A stretch of DNA of 64,000 nt from Algiphilus aromaticivorans DG1253 (GTDB taxonomy: Bacteria; Pseudomonadota; Gammaproteobacteria; Nevskiales; Nevskiaceae): assembly GCF_000733765.1 (NCBI RefSeq), contig NZ_JPOG01000001.1:620001-684000 (forward strand), written 5' to 3'. Shown here piece after piece: positions 35,671 to 45,727 of this stretch. The translations under genes and the position numbers were made by a program. Under the pieces are notes generated by a model. The model saw only the letters and a program-made list of their open reading frames with translations, made no database searches and was not told the DNA's origin. Each line of letters opens with the position of its first letter. Within the stretch, counting starts at the first letter, position 1.

Positions 35671-36765
35671 CTAGAAGTAGTAGCCGACGTTGATGTTGAA
35701 GCGGCTGTTCCAGTCGGTTTCGTTCCCCACCATTGTGCCGCCGATAAACGGCTGGTTGCGCGCCATGATGAAGTCGAAATAGGCAAAGATGCCGCCGGCA
35801 ACGACAGAAAAGCCAGTGACATTCATCTGCGTATCCCGAAGATCCGCTGACTTGTCGGTTATCAGGCTGTAGTCGTTGTAGAGCTGAATCGCCGTGATGG
35901 GGCCGATCTGCGTTTCAATGTTGTAGGCAAGGTTCGCCGTGTAAATGGTCGCTTCCGAAGCGATTGAATCCGCGAACGAGTACGCCCCTACGCCAAGGGC
36001 CTCGTTGCCGTTGTCAAGGTCGTACTCATAGTCCGCGATCTGAAGCATCACGTTCACGGGGCCGTAGTTGCCGTTCATGTGGGCGGCGTAGGCCATGTAG
36101 TCACCAGCCGAACCACTGCTTCCTTCCAATCCACCGTAAAGCCCGGAAAGACCGAACTCTGTGCCAGCGGCATCTACAGTCGCCCGCAGAGACGCTGTAT
36201 TTTTCTCAGCGATTGGATTGGTCCCGTCGCTTATTACGTCGTAAGAATACCGGTCGGTTCTGTTGTCGACGAATCCATCCAGTCCGCCCTGTTCGTCATT
36301 CTTGAAGAATCCGATCTGCAGGCCGATGGCGCCCAAGTCACCGTCTGCCACCACACCGAAGTCATAGTCATCCTCAAGCCCGACGTAGTACGCGCTGCTG
36401 AAGAAAAAGTTGTGCGAGTTGTAGGGTCGCACGCCGAAAGGTACCTGCTGGATGCCAACGCGACCCTGCCATGCGTCGCTGAAGTCATAGCCCACCCATG
36501 CGTGGTGGATGACCTGCATGTACTGGTAGTAGCGCCATTCGGCGGACAGGATGACGTCTCCTAAGGTGCCGTCGAGATTGATCCGGAAGGTGTCCAGGTC
36601 CAGATCGCCGCCACGGTTTCGGTTCTGAGGCGTGTAGTCCTCGAAGCTGTACTGAAAACGTACGGCGCCGCCGACATGGATGCCGTCCTCTTCCTCGGCC
36701 TGCACCGAAGCTACCGGCGCCATGACGGCGGCCGCGAGCGCGAAAGCCCCTATCTCTTTCTTCAT
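35671..36765 (-). CDS. Outer-membrane porin (beta-barrel)
   Basis: A 364-residue protein. A signal peptide (basic residues at 2-3, hydrophobic core, cleavage after VQA at about 23) is followed by alternating amphipathic strands rich in aromatic residues, ending in NINVGYYF with a C-terminal phenylalanine. Segments such as FRINLDGTLGDVILSAEWRYYQY and QVPFGVRPYNSHNFFF resemble OprO/OprP-like and other trimeric porins, but I cannot assign a substrate. Base composition is slightly less GC-rich than neighbouring genes. It is a single-gene unit with its own terminator and a long leader region. Confidence 0.85.
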   Translation of the reverse strand: MKKEIGAFALAAAVMAPVASVQAEEEDGIHVGGAVRFQYSFEDYTPQNRNRGGDLDLDTFRINLDGTLGDVILSAEWRYYQYMQVIHHAWVGYDFSDAWQGRVGIQQVPFGVRPYNSHNFFFSSAYYVGLEDDYDFGVVADGDLGAIGLQIGFFKNDEQGGLDGFVDNRTDRYSYDVISDGTNPIAEKNTASLRATVDAAGTEFGLSGLYGGLEGSSGSAGDYMAYAAHMNGNYGPVNVMLQIADYEYDLDNGNEALGVGAYSFADSIASEATIYTANLAYNIETQIGPITAIQLYNDYSLITDKSADLRDTQMNVTGFSVVAGGIFAYFDFIMARNQPFIGGTMVGNETDWNSRFNINVGYYF

Positions 36766-37062
36766 GCTAGTCCCCTTGCACTTGGAATGGAGCGGCCGGT
36801 TTATCCAGCCGATCGGTCGTCGCGAGCCCGCGGAGACCGCGCGCCCTCGATTCTTGGTGTGAGTCGGCGGGATATCGCGAGCCGGCAGCGAAGCGCTGCG
36901 GCATGGGTGCTGCGGTTCGCATCGCCTGTGCAGGCCGATCTGGCACCGTTTGCTCCCTAGCCCCTACTTTGGAGCTTCTCCCTGTCCCTTTGTCAGCACC
37001 TTAACGGTGCAGCGGGGCATTGGCAAAGTTGCGGTGCGTCATTCAAGTTCTGTCGCGACATA
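36766..37062. other. Intergenic region upstream of the porin gene
   Basis: About 300 bp with no supportable gene. The minus strand next to the porin carries the ribosome site AAGGGGA 6-7 bp before the ATG, so the promoter should lie further right. I found no clear -35/-10 pair or regulator site by eye. The right edge is the terminator of the acyl-CoA dehydrogenase gene. Confidence 0.5.
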
Positions 37063-37086
37063 AGAAAAGGGCCCCGAAGGGCCCCT
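37063..37086 (-). terminator. Rho-independent terminator of the acyl-CoA dehydrogenase gene
   Basis: GGGCCC arms (37069-37074 and 37079-37084) enclose a four-base loop that reads TTCG on the minus strand, and are followed on that strand by TTTTCTT. It lies about 35 bp beyond the acyl-CoA dehydrogenase stop. Confidence 0.8.
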
Positions 37087-37119
37087 TATGAAGCATCGAC
37101 CGCTAGCGCCCTGGCGCTA

Positions 37120-38874
37120 TCAGGCCGCAGCATTGAGCAGCGCCGCTGACTTGCCCATGATCGGCGTCGCTGGCGCCGAAGCCGTCCGGCAGAGCGTGAC
37201 CGCGTGCGGCAGCAGACGCGTGGCGAAATGCTGCGCGGTGACGTACTTGGCTTCCGCGAAGGCGCTGTCGCGGTGCTTGTCGGCCGCGCGCAGGCTGCGT
37301 AGCCAGGCGTGGCCCAGGGTCACCAGCGAGAAGGCGCGCAGATAGTCGCAGCAGCCGTAGGCGGCGTCGGTGGGATCGTCGCGGAAGCCTTCCTGGAAGG
37401 TCTTGGTGGTGGTCTCGAGTTGCTCCAGCGCCTCGCGCAGCGGGTCGACCAGCCATTCCGGACCACCGGCGTCCAGATCGGCGCGTACGCGGGCGAAGTA
37501 GCGGCCGGGGAGGCGACCGCCATGCAGCTGCAGCTTGCGGCGGACGAGATCCATGGCCTGGATGCCGTTGGTGCCCTCGTAGAGCGCCAGGATCTTGCTG
37601 TCGCGGATGATCTGTTCGATGCCGTGCTCGCGGATGAAGCCATGGCCACCGTAGGTCTGCACGGCCAGCGAGCCGAGCTCGAAGCCGGCGTCGGTGAGGA
37701 AGGCCTTGACCAGCGGTGTCATCAGCTCGACGTGGTCCTGGGCGGCTTCGCGCTCGGCGGCGTCGGGATGCCGGTTAGCAATATCGACGTGCATCGAGGT
37801 ATCCAGTGCCATGACGCGACCGGCCTCGGTGTAGGCGCGCATGGTCAGCAGCATGCGGCGCACGTCCGGGTGGTCGATGATGGCCTCGGTGCCGGCGAAG
37901 CTCTTGCCCTGCTTGCGCTCGCCGGCGTAGGCGATGGCGTTCTGCGTGGCCAGCTCGCACTGGCCCAGGCCCTGGAAGCCGACCATGATCCGGGCCAAGT
38001 TCATCATGATGAACATGTTCTGGATGCCGTGGTTCGGCTCGCCGACCATCCAGCCCTTGGCGCCGTCGAAGCCCATGGTGCAGGTGCAGGAAGCGTGGAT
38101 GCCCATCTTGTGCTCGATGGAGACGCAACGCAGCTGGTTGCGCTCGCCGAGGGAGCCGTCGTCGTTGACCATGTACTTGGGCACGACGAAAGTGGACAGG
38201 CCCTTGATGCCGGCCGGGGCATCCGGGGTGCGTGCGAGCACCAGATGCACGATGTTGTCGGCCATCTGGTGCTCGCCGCCGGTGATGAAGATCTTCATCC
38301 CCTCCAGCGAATAGCTGCCGTCATCGTTTGGCGTCGCCTTGGTCTTGATGGCGGCGAGGTCCGAGCCGGCCTGCGGCTCGGTCAGGCACATGGTGCCGCA
38401 CCACTCGCCGGTGGCGAGCTTGGGCAGATAGAGCTGCTTGATCTCATCGGAGCCGACGGCCTCGATGGCCTCAAAGCAGCTGCTGGTCAGTCCCGGGTAG
38501 AGCGCGAAGGAGACATTGGCACCGCAGAGCATCTCCTCGACCACCTTGGAGAGCACGAAGGGCAAGCCCTGGCCACCGAAATCGGTGTGCGTGGACAGGC
38601 TCGCCCAGCCGGCGTCGACGAACTGCTTGTAGGCCTCCTTCATGCCGTCGGGCAGGATGACGTCGCCGTCCTGCCAGCGCGCGCCCACGGCGTCGGCGCT
38701 TTCACGCAGCGGCTCGATCACGCCCTCGACGAATTTCGCAGCCTCGTCGACGACACCGTCGATGATTTCGGAGGTCGCTTCCTCGAAGCCCGGCAGCTCG
38801 GCGAGCTTGTCGACTTCGAGAACATCGTGCAGTGCGAACAGGATGTCTTTCTGTGGGACCTTGTAATGCGCCAT
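37120..38874 (-). CDS. Long-form acyl-CoA dehydrogenase (DmdC/FadE-like)
   Basis: A 584-residue flavoprotein that introduces the alpha-beta double bond into an acyl-CoA. The middle domain signature is [16 protein letters not shown], the FAD/active-site region is [14 protein letters not shown] with the catalytic glutamate, and [20 protein letters not shown] is the C-terminal helix motif. It has an extra C-terminal domain (about residues 450-584), absent from the usual 380-residue enzymes. This layout is shared with FadE5-type and 3-methylmercaptopropionyl-CoA dehydrogenase (DmdC) proteins. The exact acyl chain cannot be predicted. It is transcribed alone, divergent from yajC. Confidence 0.92.
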   Translation of the reverse strand: MAHYKVPQKDILFALHDVLEVDKLAELPGFEEATSEIIDGVVDEAAKFVEGVIEPLRESADAVGARWQDGDVILPDGMKEAYKQFVDAGWASLSTHTDFGGQGLPFVLSKVVEEMLCGANVSFALYPGLTSSCFEAIEAVGSDEIKQLYLPKLATGEWCGTMCLTEPQAGSDLAAIKTKATPNDDGSYSLEGMKIFITGGEHQMADNIVHLVLARTPDAPAGIKGLSTFVVPKYMVNDDGSLGERNQLRCVSIEHKMGIHASCTCTMGFDGAKGWMVGEPNHGIQNMFIMMNLARIMVGFQGLGQCELATQNAIAYAGERKQGKSFAGTEAIIDHPDVRRMLLTMRAYTEAGRVMALDTSMHVDIANRHPDAAEREAAQDHVELMTPLVKAFLTDAGFELGSLAVQTYGGHGFIREHGIEQIIRDSKILALYEGTNGIQAMDLVRRKLQLHGGRLPGRYFARVRADLDAGGPEWLVDPLREALEQLETTTKTFQEGFRDDPTDAAYGCCDYLRAFSLVTLGHAWLRSLRAADKHRDSAFAEAKYVTAQHFATRLLPHAVTLCRTASAPATPIMGKSAALLNAAA

Positions 38875-39067
38875 GGGGATCCTCTACCGGATATCTGATT
38901 GCGGGAACCCGGCATTATCGCAGCCTTGCGCGCGGCCGGCGCGCGCGTCGAGAGCGGGTGCCGGCCTCGGCTCTTCGCCGGGTCCGCGGCGCTGCCTCTG
39001 GCATACTCGCAGGGTTAGATACGCCGCTTGCGGTGTTCCACCCGGATCCATTGAGGAGTTTCGCAAC

Positions 39068-39397
39068 GTGTTCGACGTACTGATCGGTACGGCCCACGCG
39101 CAGCAGGCGCAGGCCGAGCCCAATGCCATCATGAGCTTCCTCCCGCTCATTCTGTTGGTAGTGGTCTTTTACTTCTTGCTCATCCGCCCGCAGATGAAGC
39201 GGAACAAGGAGCACCGCAACATGATCGCCAGCCTGTCGAAAGGCGACGAGGTGATCACCGGAGGTGGCTTGGCCGGCCGCATCAACGAGCTGGGCGAGCA
39301 CTTCGTTTCGGTGGAGATCGCCGAGAACGTGATCATCAAGGTGCAGAAGCAGTCCATCGCCAGCGTGCTGCCCAAAGGGTCGCTGACGGAGTCCTGA
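39068..39397 (+). CDS. yajC: Preprotein translocase accessory subunit YajC
   Basis: A 109-residue inner-membrane protein associated with SecDF. One transmembrane helix (FLPLILLVVVFYFLLIRP, about residues 24-41) is followed by the conserved cytoplasmic QMKRNKEHRNMIASLSKGDE and a small beta domain ending VLPKG. The start is GTG at 39068, with GAGGAG 9 bp upstream. The in-frame opening back to 38873 lies in the promoter region and is not coding. It is the first gene of yajC-secD-secF, with an 82-bp gap to secD. Confidence 0.95.
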   Translation: MFDVLIGTAHAQQAQAEPNAIMSFLPLILLVVVFYFLLIRPQMKRNKEHRNMIASLSKGDEVITGGGLAGRINELGEHFVSVEIAENVIIKVQKQSIASVLPKGSLTES

Positions 39398-39479
39398 CAG
39401 GCCGCCGCGCCGCCACCGTCCACGGACGCCCGTCGCAAGTGCGTCGCGTCCTCGACCGTTCCACTGCCGGTTCCCGTGC

Positions 39480-41339
39480 ATGAAACCCTTTGCTGTCTGG
39501 AAATACATCGTGCTCCTCGTCGCGCTGCTGGTCGGCGCGCTTTACGCGCTGCCCAACGTCTTCGGTGAGGATCCGGCGCTGCAGGTGTCCCGCAGCGACG
39601 ACCAGCGTGTCGCCGAGCAGGCACAGCAGCGTGTGTTGTCGCTGCTCGAGGAGGCCGGGCTGGCCTATAGCTCGGCGCGCATGGTTGACGGCCAGTTGAT
39701 GGTGCGCATGGAAAGTGCGGACCAACAGCTGGCGGCTGCCGAGATGCTGCGCCCGGAGCTGGGCCGTGATTTCGTGGTAGCGCTGAACATGGCGACGCGC
39801 ACTCCCGACTGGCTGGTCGAGATCGGTGCACGGCCGATGAATCTGGGGCTCGACTTGCGCGGCGGCGTGCATTTTCTTTTGGAAGTCGATATTCCGGAGG
39901 CGCTCAACCGCGCCGCCGAGCGCTACCTCACCGATCTTCCCGCCTATCTGCGCACCGAGAACATCCGTTACACCGGCCGGAATCTCGAAGAAGGCGTCGT
40001 CACGCTTGAGTTCGCCGATACCGAGCGCCGCGAGCGCGCCATGGGCGTGCTGCAGCAGGAATTCCCCGAGCTGAGCTTCTCCGCCGAGGATGGCGCTACC
40101 CCCGGCCTGACGGCGCAACTCAGCGAGGAAGAGCGCGAGCGCATCGCCGACTTCGCCGTCAAGCAGAACCTGACCACGCTGCGCAATCGCGTCAACCAGC
40201 TGGGCGTCTCCGAGCCGCTGGTGCAGCGTCAGGGCGAGGACCGCATCGTCGTGCAGTTGCCCGGCGTGCAGGACACGACGCGCGTCAAGGATCTGCTCGG
40301 CGCCACTGCCACACTGGAGTACCGGCCCGTCGATCAGGACGGCGATGCCGAGCGGGCCGCGCGTACCGGTCAGGTGCCTTTCGGTAGTGAGCTCTTCTAC
40401 ACGCGCGAGGGCAATCGCCCGACCCTGCTCAAACGCGACATCATCGCCAGCGGCAATCAGCTTGTGGACGCCCAGGCCACCATCGACCAGGAGAGCGGTA
40501 CGCCGGCTGTGTCGGTGACGCTGGACGGCGCCGGTGCCGACCGCATGTTCGAGTTTACGCAGCAGAACGTCGGCAAGCCGATGGCGGTGCTGTTCCGCGA
40601 GACGGAGGTCATCACCACCTACAACGCCAAGGGCGAGCCGATCCGCGAGACCAACGAGATCGAGGAGATCATCTCGATCGCCACCATTCGCGGCGTCTTT
40701 GGCAAGCGTTTCCAGACCACCGGCCTGAGCAGCGAGGAAGCCCGCGACCTTGCCCTGCTGCTGCGCGCCGGTGCGTTGGCCGCGCCCGTCGTTATCGTCG
40801 AGGAACGCACGGTCGGCCCCAGCCTGGGTGCTGACAACATCGCGCAGGGCCAGCTGGCGGCCGTCGCCGGCTTGATTGCGGTTCTGATCTTCATGGGGAT
40901 CTACTACAAGGTCTTCGGCCTGCTCGCGAACGTTGCGCTGGTCTTCAACCTGACGCTCATTATCGCCGCCATGTCGATGATTCAGGCCACGCTGACCATG
41001 CCTGGCATCGCTGGCATCGTGCTGACGCTGGGCATGGCGGTGGACGCCAACGTGTTGATCTACGAGCGCATCCGCGAGGAGATCTATCGCGGTACGCAGG
41101 CGCTGCAGGCCATCGATTCCGGTTACGAGCGCGCTTTCCTGACCATTGCGGACTCGCAGGTGACGACCCTGATCGCCGCCGTTGTGCTTTTCGCGCTCGG
41201 CTCCGGGCCGGTCAAGGGCTTCGCGGTGACTCTGTCCATCGGCATCGCCACCTCGATGTTCACGGCCATCGTCGCCACGCGCGCACTGGTCCATATCGTT
41301 TACGGCCGGCGCGCGCGCATGGCCGATCTGCCCATTTAG
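39480..41339 (+). CDS. secD: Protein translocase subunit SecD
   Basis: A 619-residue member of the SecDF/RND superfamily that uses the proton gradient to finish protein export across the inner membrane. It has an N-terminal helix (VWKYIVLLVALLVGALYALP), the periplasmic P1 domain with LGLDLRGGVHFLLEVD, and a C-terminal block of five helices with GIAGIVLTLGMAVDANVLIYERIREE. Length fits the gammaproteobacterial SecD (about 615). It pairs with SecF, whose gene starts 15 bp later. Confidence 0.97.
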   Translation: MKPFAVWKYIVLLVALLVGALYALPNVFGEDPALQVSRSDDQRVAEQAQQRVLSLLEEAGLAYSSARMVDGQLMVRMESADQQLAAAEMLRPELGRDFVVALNMATRTPDWLVEIGARPMNLGLDLRGGVHFLLEVDIPEALNRAAERYLTDLPAYLRTENIRYTGRNLEEGVVTLEFADTERRERAMGVLQQEFPELSFSAEDGATPGLTAQLSEEERERIADFAVKQNLTTLRNRVNQLGVSEPLVQRQGEDRIVVQLPGVQDTTRVKDLLGATATLEYRPVDQDGDAERAARTGQVPFGSELFYTREGNRPTLLKRDIIASGNQLVDAQATIDQESGTPAVSVTLDGAGADRMFEFTQQNVGKPMAVLFRETEVITTYNAKGEPIRETNEIEEIISIATIRGVFGKRFQTTGLSSEEARDLALLLRAGALAAPVVIVEERTVGPSLGADNIAQGQLAAVAGLIAVLIFMGIYYKVFGLLANVALVFNLTLIIAAMSMIQATLTMPGIAGIVLTLGMAVDANVLIYERIREEIYRGTQALQAIDSGYERAFLTIADSQVTTLIAAVVLFALGSGPVKGFAVTLSIGIATSMFTAIVATRALVHIVYGRRARMADLPI

Positions 41340-41354
41340 TCGTCGAGGCTATTC

Positions 41355-42290
41355 GTGCGCCTTTTCAAGCATTATCCAAGCATCGACTTCATGCGGCACC
41401 GGCGACCGGCCGTGCTGTTCTCTCTACTCCTGCTCGTTGCCAGCGTGGTCCTGCTGGCAACTCGAGGCCTGAATCCGGGCATCGACTTCAGTGGCGGTGT
41501 GCTTGTCGAGCTCGGCTATGACGAGGCTGTCGAACTGGCGCCGGTGCGTGATGCACTGGCCGAGGCCGAGCTCGGCTCGGCGAGCGTCCAGTACTTCGGC
41601 ACCCAGACCGACGTGCTGGTGCGTATGGAATCGGGCGAAACGGACGATGCCGCGGACGTCAGCGACCGCATCCTGGCCGCTCTGCGCGGTGCCGGGCAGG
41701 AGCCGGAAGTTCGGCGCGTGGAGTTCGTGGGCGCAGCCGTCGGCGATGAGCTCGCCATCGATGGCGCGCTGGCCGCGCTCTTCGCTCTGATCGGCATTCT
41801 CATCTACGTCGCTTTCCGTTTCGAATGGAAGTTCGCGGTAGGCGCCATCGCTGCAACCACGCACGACGCGATCATCGTGCTCGGCTGGTTCTCGTTGCTC
41901 GGCCTGGAGTTCGACCTGACCGTGCTGGCGGCCGTTCTGGCCACCATCGGCTACTCGCTCAACGACACCATCGTCGTCTACGACCGTATCCGCGAGAATT
42001 TCCTGAATCTGCGGCGAAGCGAGCCCATCGAGGTCATTAACGCCTCGGTCAACCAGACGCTGGCGCGGACCATCGTCACCAGCGGCACGACCCTGATCGT
42101 GCTGATATCGCTCTTCATCTTCGGCGGCAGCGTGGTGCACAACTTCAGCATCGCGCTGATCGTCGGCATCCTCGTTGGCACCTATTCCTCGGTCTTTATC
42201 GCCAGCGGCCTGCTGCCCAGCCTCGGCGTCAAGCACGACGATCTGCTGCCGCCACAGGACGAGGACGAGAAAGTCGACGATATGCCCTGA
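41355..42290 (+). CDS. secF: Protein translocase subunit SecF
   Basis: A 311-residue partner of SecD. It starts with GTG at 41355 (RLFKHYPSIDFMRHRR). The P4 segment GLNPGIDFSGGVLVELGY and the membrane motif LATIGYSLNDTIVVYDRIREN are diagnostic. Six transmembrane helices are expected. It closes the yajC-secD-secF unit, and a hairpin with a TTCG loop follows at 42376. Confidence 0.97.
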   Translation: MRLFKHYPSIDFMRHRRPAVLFSLLLLVASVVLLATRGLNPGIDFSGGVLVELGYDEAVELAPVRDALAEAELGSASVQYFGTQTDVLVRMESGETDDAADVSDRILAALRGAGQEPEVRRVEFVGAAVGDELAIDGALAALFALIGILIYVAFRFEWKFAVGAIAATTHDAIIVLGWFSLLGLEFDLTVLAAVLATIGYSLNDTIVVYDRIRENFLNLRRSEPIEVINASVNQTLARTIVTSGTTLIVLISLFIFGGSVVHNFSIALIVGILVGTYSSVFIASGLLPSLGVKHDDLLPPQDEDEKVDDMP

Positions 42291-42375
42291 GCGGACGGCA
42301 AAGAAACCGCTTGCAGAGGGCGCCTGCTTCACGCCAGTCCGGCCGCCTCTTGCTCGGGCTAACGGAGCCGGCTGT

Positions 42376-42397
42376 TTGTCGGCCTTCGGGCCGACAA
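42376..42397. terminator. Stem-loop between convergent secF and suhB
   Basis: A perfect 9-bp stem (TTGTCGGCC with GGCCGACAA) closes on a TTCG tetraloop. It sits between the two convergent stop codons (42290 and 42499). It lacks a good T tract on either strand, so termination is likely but not certain. Confidence 0.45.
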
Positions 42398-42498
42398 GAA
42401 ATGCCACAACGTCAGGCAGAATCCAGCCTCACAATGGCTTGGGGCCGGTTAGTGGGCGCCTTTCGACGCCGTTGTCCCCTCGCGGCGGTGTGCCGTTT

Positions 42499-43287
42499 CT
42501 AGTCGGGTCGCGACGCCGAGTGAATCGCCCGTTCCAGCGCCGTATGGATGGGCAAATTACAGGCGAGGACGTTGCCGGTGTCCATGACGTCATTGCGACC
42601 ATAGAGCTCGGTTACGGTGCCACCGGCCTCGCGTACCAGCAGCACGCCGGCGGCGATATCCCATGGCTTGAGGTCGTTCTCCCAGAAGCCGTCGAGCCGG
42701 CCATTGGCAACCCAGGCCAGGTCCAGCGCCGCCGAGCCGGCGCGGCGGATGCCTGCGGTCTCGTTCAGCACGCCGCCGAGCTGCGGGAGATAACGCTGGA
42801 TGCGCTCCTCATCCCGGAAGGGGGCGCCCGTGCCGATCAGCGCCCGGTCCAGCGAATCGGTGCGCGAAACGCGGATGCGGCGCGAGTTGCACTGCGCGCC
42901 GCCGCCCGCCGTAGCGGTATACAGATCGTTGGTATTCGGCTCGTAGATCACCGCGTGCGCGAGCTTGCCGCGATAGGTGACGCCGATGGAAACCGCATAA
43001 TGCGGAATCCCGTGCAGGAAATTGGTCGTGCCATCGAGCGGGTCGATGATCCAGACCGTGTCCGAGTCCCCGGAGGCCCCGCCTTCCTCGCCGAGAATGG
43101 CGTGGTCGGGATAGTAGCGGCGGATAATGCGCGTGATCTCGGCCTCGGCGGTGCGATCGACCTCCGAGACGAAATCGCTCTTGCCCTTGGACGTGACGGT
43201 CAGGCGATCCGTCTGGTGCGCGTGGCGCAGAATGATGTGACCGGCGGCGCGTGCAGCCTGCACGCCCACATTGACCAATGGATGCAC
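42499..43287 (-). CDS. suhB: Inositol-1-monophosphatase family protein SuhB
   Basis: A 262-residue Mg2+-dependent phosphatase; in Enterobacteria SuhB also takes part in rRNA transcription antitermination. The metal motifs are VWIIDPLDGTTNFLHG and LKPWDIAAGVLLVREAGG; ILGEEGG supplies another acidic ligand. Length is normal (about 267). It is divergent from trmJ with only 12 bp between the starts, the usual suhB/trmJ arrangement; their promoters must therefore overlap the coding starts. Confidence 0.95.
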   Translation of the reverse strand: MHPLVNVGVQAARAAGHIILRHAHQTDRLTVTSKGKSDFVSEVDRTAEAEITRIIRRYYPDHAILGEEGGASGDSDTVWIIDPLDGTTNFLHGIPHYAVSIGVTYRGKLAHAVIYEPNTNDLYTATAGGGAQCNSRRIRVSRTDSLDRALIGTGAPFRDEERIQRYLPQLGGVLNETAGIRRAGSAALDLAWVANGRLDGFWENDLKPWDIAAGVLLVREAGGTVTELYGRNDVMDTGNVLACNLPIHTALERAIHSASRPD

Positions 43288-43299
43288 GGATAAGGACCG

Positions 43300-44061
43300 A
43301 TGAAAGAGCCGCTAGAGGGCGCGCAGCATAGCAAAAGCACCGATGCCTCCCTGAGTGGGCTGCGCGTGGTGCTGGTACGCACCCAGCACCCCGGCAATAT
43401 CGGCGCAACGGCCCGCGCCATGAAGACCATGGGCCTGTCCGACCTCGCCCTGGTCGCGCCGCAGGCCCCGCCCGACGAGCAAAGCTGGGCGATGGCCAGC
43501 GGTGCAGTCGATGTTCTCGACGCCATGCAGCGCTTCGACAACCTCGCCGAGGCGCTCGCCGACTGCTCGCAGGTGGTAGGTGTCTCCGCGCGCCGTCGCG
43601 GCATTTCACTGGAAGTCAGCGATGCACGCAGCTGGGCAGGGCAGTGGGCTGCTGCGCCCGCCGGTCGTACCGCCATCGTCTTCGGCGCCGAGCGCACCGG
43701 CCTGACCAACGCCGAGCTCGCGCTCTGTCAGCGGGCCGTACAGATTCCGGCCAACCCCGACTACGCCTCGCTGAATCTCGCTCAGGCCGTGCAGGTGCTG
43801 GCCTACGAATGCCGCATGGCCGCCCTGGGCGGTCTGCGCGGTACGCGCCCGCGCCGGCCGGCGGATCACGCCACCATGGAAGGCGTCTACGAGCATCTGG
43901 AACGGATGCTGGTCGCCACCGACTTCCTCGATCCCGACAAGCCGCGTCACCTGATGCGCCGGTTGCGTCGGCTGATTGCGCGGGCCGAGCCGGACAAGGT
44001 CGAGGCGAATATTCTGCGGGGGATGTTTTCCGCGGTGGAGAAGTATCGGGGAGATCGGTGA
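43300..44061 (+). CDS. trmJ: tRNA (cytidine/uridine-2'-O-)-methyltransferase TrmJ
   Basis: A 253-residue SPOUT methyltransferase that 2'-O-methylates nucleotide 32 in the anticodon loop of several tRNAs. The core carries VRTQHPGNIGATARAMKTMG, then IVFGAERTGLTNAEL and the knot segment PDYASLNLAQAVQVLAYE. The first 20 residues are non-conserved; an internal start is possible. It is divergent from suhB. In many relatives cysE and iscR follow; here a 0.8-kb non-coding stretch intervenes before cysE. Confidence 0.95.
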   Translation: MKEPLEGAQHSKSTDASLSGLRVVLVRTQHPGNIGATARAMKTMGLSDLALVAPQAPPDEQSWAMASGAVDVLDAMQRFDNLAEALADCSQVVGVSARRRGISLEVSDARSWAGQWAAAPAGRTAIVFGAERTGLTNAELALCQRAVQIPANPDYASLNLAQAVQVLAYECRMAALGGLRGTRPRRPADHATMEGVYEHLERMLVATDFLDPDKPRHLMRRLRRLIARAEPDKVEANILRGMFSAVEKYRGDR

Positions 44062-44157
44062 TGGGGTCTGTTCGTCATCCCTATTGGAAGCGTTGTGCTT
44101 CTGGGTTCCGCGCCCTGTTAGCACTGAGCTACCGAATTAGCGTTTGAGCGAGGCGCG

Positions 44158-44685
44158 GCTTACTTTTCTATTACGCGATAGAAAAGTAAGCAAAAGACCG
44201 CGCCCCGACACCAGCGCCGGCCCTGGCGGGCCGGTTCCCTCCGCGCCGGGCGTGCTCGGGGTCGCATTGAGCGGCATCCCTGCCGCGCAATGCTCAGGCG
44301 GCCATCCATGGCCGCCTGCCCCCTGCGCTCGCCCGGCGCTCCGGCGCTGGTGTAGGGGGAATCGAGACGGCTCGTCGCTTCGCGACATTGCTGCAGGCAA
44401 CGTCCGGATTGCGACGAAGCGATCGTTTGGTGCGGCTCCCCTTATGCAGCGATGCCGCGGAGCGGCGAGCCCGAACGATCCGTGCCCTTTGAGGGTGGCC
44501 GGCTCGAATGGCGCGCGCAGGGGTCGCGAGACAGGAAGTCGAGCGAGGGCGACCAGGCCATGGATGGCCTGTTCGCCCGTGCCCCGAGCACGGCATCCGA
44601 GACGGGAACCTGTCGCGGCGCAGCCGCGGCAGGCCACCCGGCGGGCACCATGGTTTTGGTGACTTTTGCCGAAACAAAAGTCACC
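44158..44685. repeat. Hairpin-bounded non-coding block in the trmJ-cysE gap
   Basis: The 834-bp gap (44062-44895) has no convincing gene. Its left part holds a perfect hairpin with 14-bp arms (44158-44171 and 44178-44191, GCTTACTTTTCTAT). Its right part holds a perfect hairpin with 11-bp arms (44658-44668 and 44675-44685, GGTGACTTTTG). Between them, CAGGCGGCCAT and its complement form another perfect 11-bp hairpin near 44303-44326. Similar CTTTTC/CTTTTG hairpins recur in intergenic DNA of some Gammaproteobacteria as I recall, so it may be a repeated intergenic element. Open frames on both strands here lack codon character or family similarity. Confidence 0.6.
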
Positions 44686-44895
44686 CGCGCATTGCGATGG
44701 CGCTTCAACGGCAGCGCGCCCGTTGCAGGCGCGGAACTCCCGGGCACGCTGCTTTCAAACTGGTATTTCCTCTTCGATCAGTCGCGAACCGCATACTTTG
44801 CGCGGAACTGCTTCCAGCTGGTCGCCGATCAAACGCGGCCGCGCTTGCCGCAGGCTCTACAATGGCAACACCTGCCACAGGCAATGAGGCCCCCC

Positions 44896-45705
44896 ATGTT
44901 CAGCACCATGCGCGAGGACATTGATTGCGTTTTCGAGCGCGATCCCGCAGCCCGCAACGTCTGGGAAGTGCTGACCTGTTATCCGGGGCTGAAGGCGCTG
45001 TGGGCGCACCGCGTCAGCCACTGGCTGTGGCGGAACGGCCTTCGCTGGCTGGCGCGGATGAACTCGCAGATCGCGCGATTCCTGACCGGTATCGAGATTC
45101 ATCCGGGTGCGGTCATCGGCCGGCGTTTCTTCATCGACCACGGCATGGGCGTGGTGATCGGCGAGACGGCCGAGATTGGCGACAACGTCACGCTCTACCA
45201 CCAGGTCACGCTCGGCGGCACGAGCTGGAACGGCGGCAAGCGGCATCCGACGCTGGAGGACAACGTCGTCGTCGGCGCCGGCGCCAAGGTGCTCGGGCCG
45301 ATCACCGTCGGTGCGGGCGTGCGCGTGGGCTCCAATTCGGTGGTGGTGCGCGACGTACCGGCGGCGTCTACCGTGGTCGGCATTCCGGCCCGCGTGGTGG
45401 CCAAGGCGCGTGAGCCCAGCGAGCGCGTAGCGGCCATGGCCAAGCGCATGGGCTTCGACGCCTATGGCCTGTCGCGCGACATGCCGGACCCGGTGGCTGA
45501 CGCGCTCAACGCCATACTGGATCACATGCATACCCTCGACGAGCGCGTTATCTCGCTCTGCGACACCCTGGCCGAGCGTGGCGAGGCGGTGCCACAGGAG
45601 GATATCGAGCCCATGGAGAAGCCCGACTTCTGCCGCGAGGAGGAAGAGCGCGAGGCCGAGCAGAAGGGCGACGACACGGAATCCGGCGGGCGCGGCGCAG
45701 TCTGA
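44896..45705 (+). CDS. cysE: Serine O-acetyltransferase CysE
   Basis: A 269-residue enzyme that acetylates L-serine with acetyl-CoA, the first step of cysteine synthesis. The N-terminal helical part ([21 protein letters not shown]) is followed by the left-handed beta-helix of hexapeptide repeats (about residues 70-165), with active-site segments [16 protein letters not shown] and [17 protein letters not shown]. The C-terminal tail is long and rich in glutamate. The ATG at 44896 is used; 44884 is in frame and adds four residues. It supplies cysteine, the sulfur donor for the desulfurases encoded next. Confidence 0.95.
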   Translation: MFSTMREDIDCVFERDPAARNVWEVLTCYPGLKALWAHRVSHWLWRNGLRWLARMNSQIARFLTGIEIHPGAVIGRRFFIDHGMGVVIGETAEIGDNVTLYHQVTLGGTSWNGGKRHPTLEDNVVVGAGAKVLGPITVGAGVRVGSNSVVVRDVPAASTVVGIPARVVAKAREPSERVAAMAKRMGFDAYGLSRDMPDPVADALNAILDHMHTLDERVISLCDTLAERGEAVPQEDIEPMEKPDFCREEEEREAEQKGDDTESGGRGAV

Positions 45706-45727
45706 GGGAACGCGCCACTTTGCTGAG

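Noticed and set aside
37309-38898. A 529-codon plus-strand open frame
   Set aside because: It lies antisense to the acyl-CoA dehydrogenase, whose motifs are all present on the minus strand; its own sequence shows only shadow composition.
39336-41294. A 652-codon minus-strand open frame
   Set aside because: Antisense shadow of secD; rich in His, Asp, Arg and Gln without any family signature.
44137-44662. Open frames on both strands inside the trmJ-cysE gap
   Set aside because: They cross perfect hairpins, lack ribosome sites and have no similarity to any family I recognise; the region reads as a non-coding repeat.
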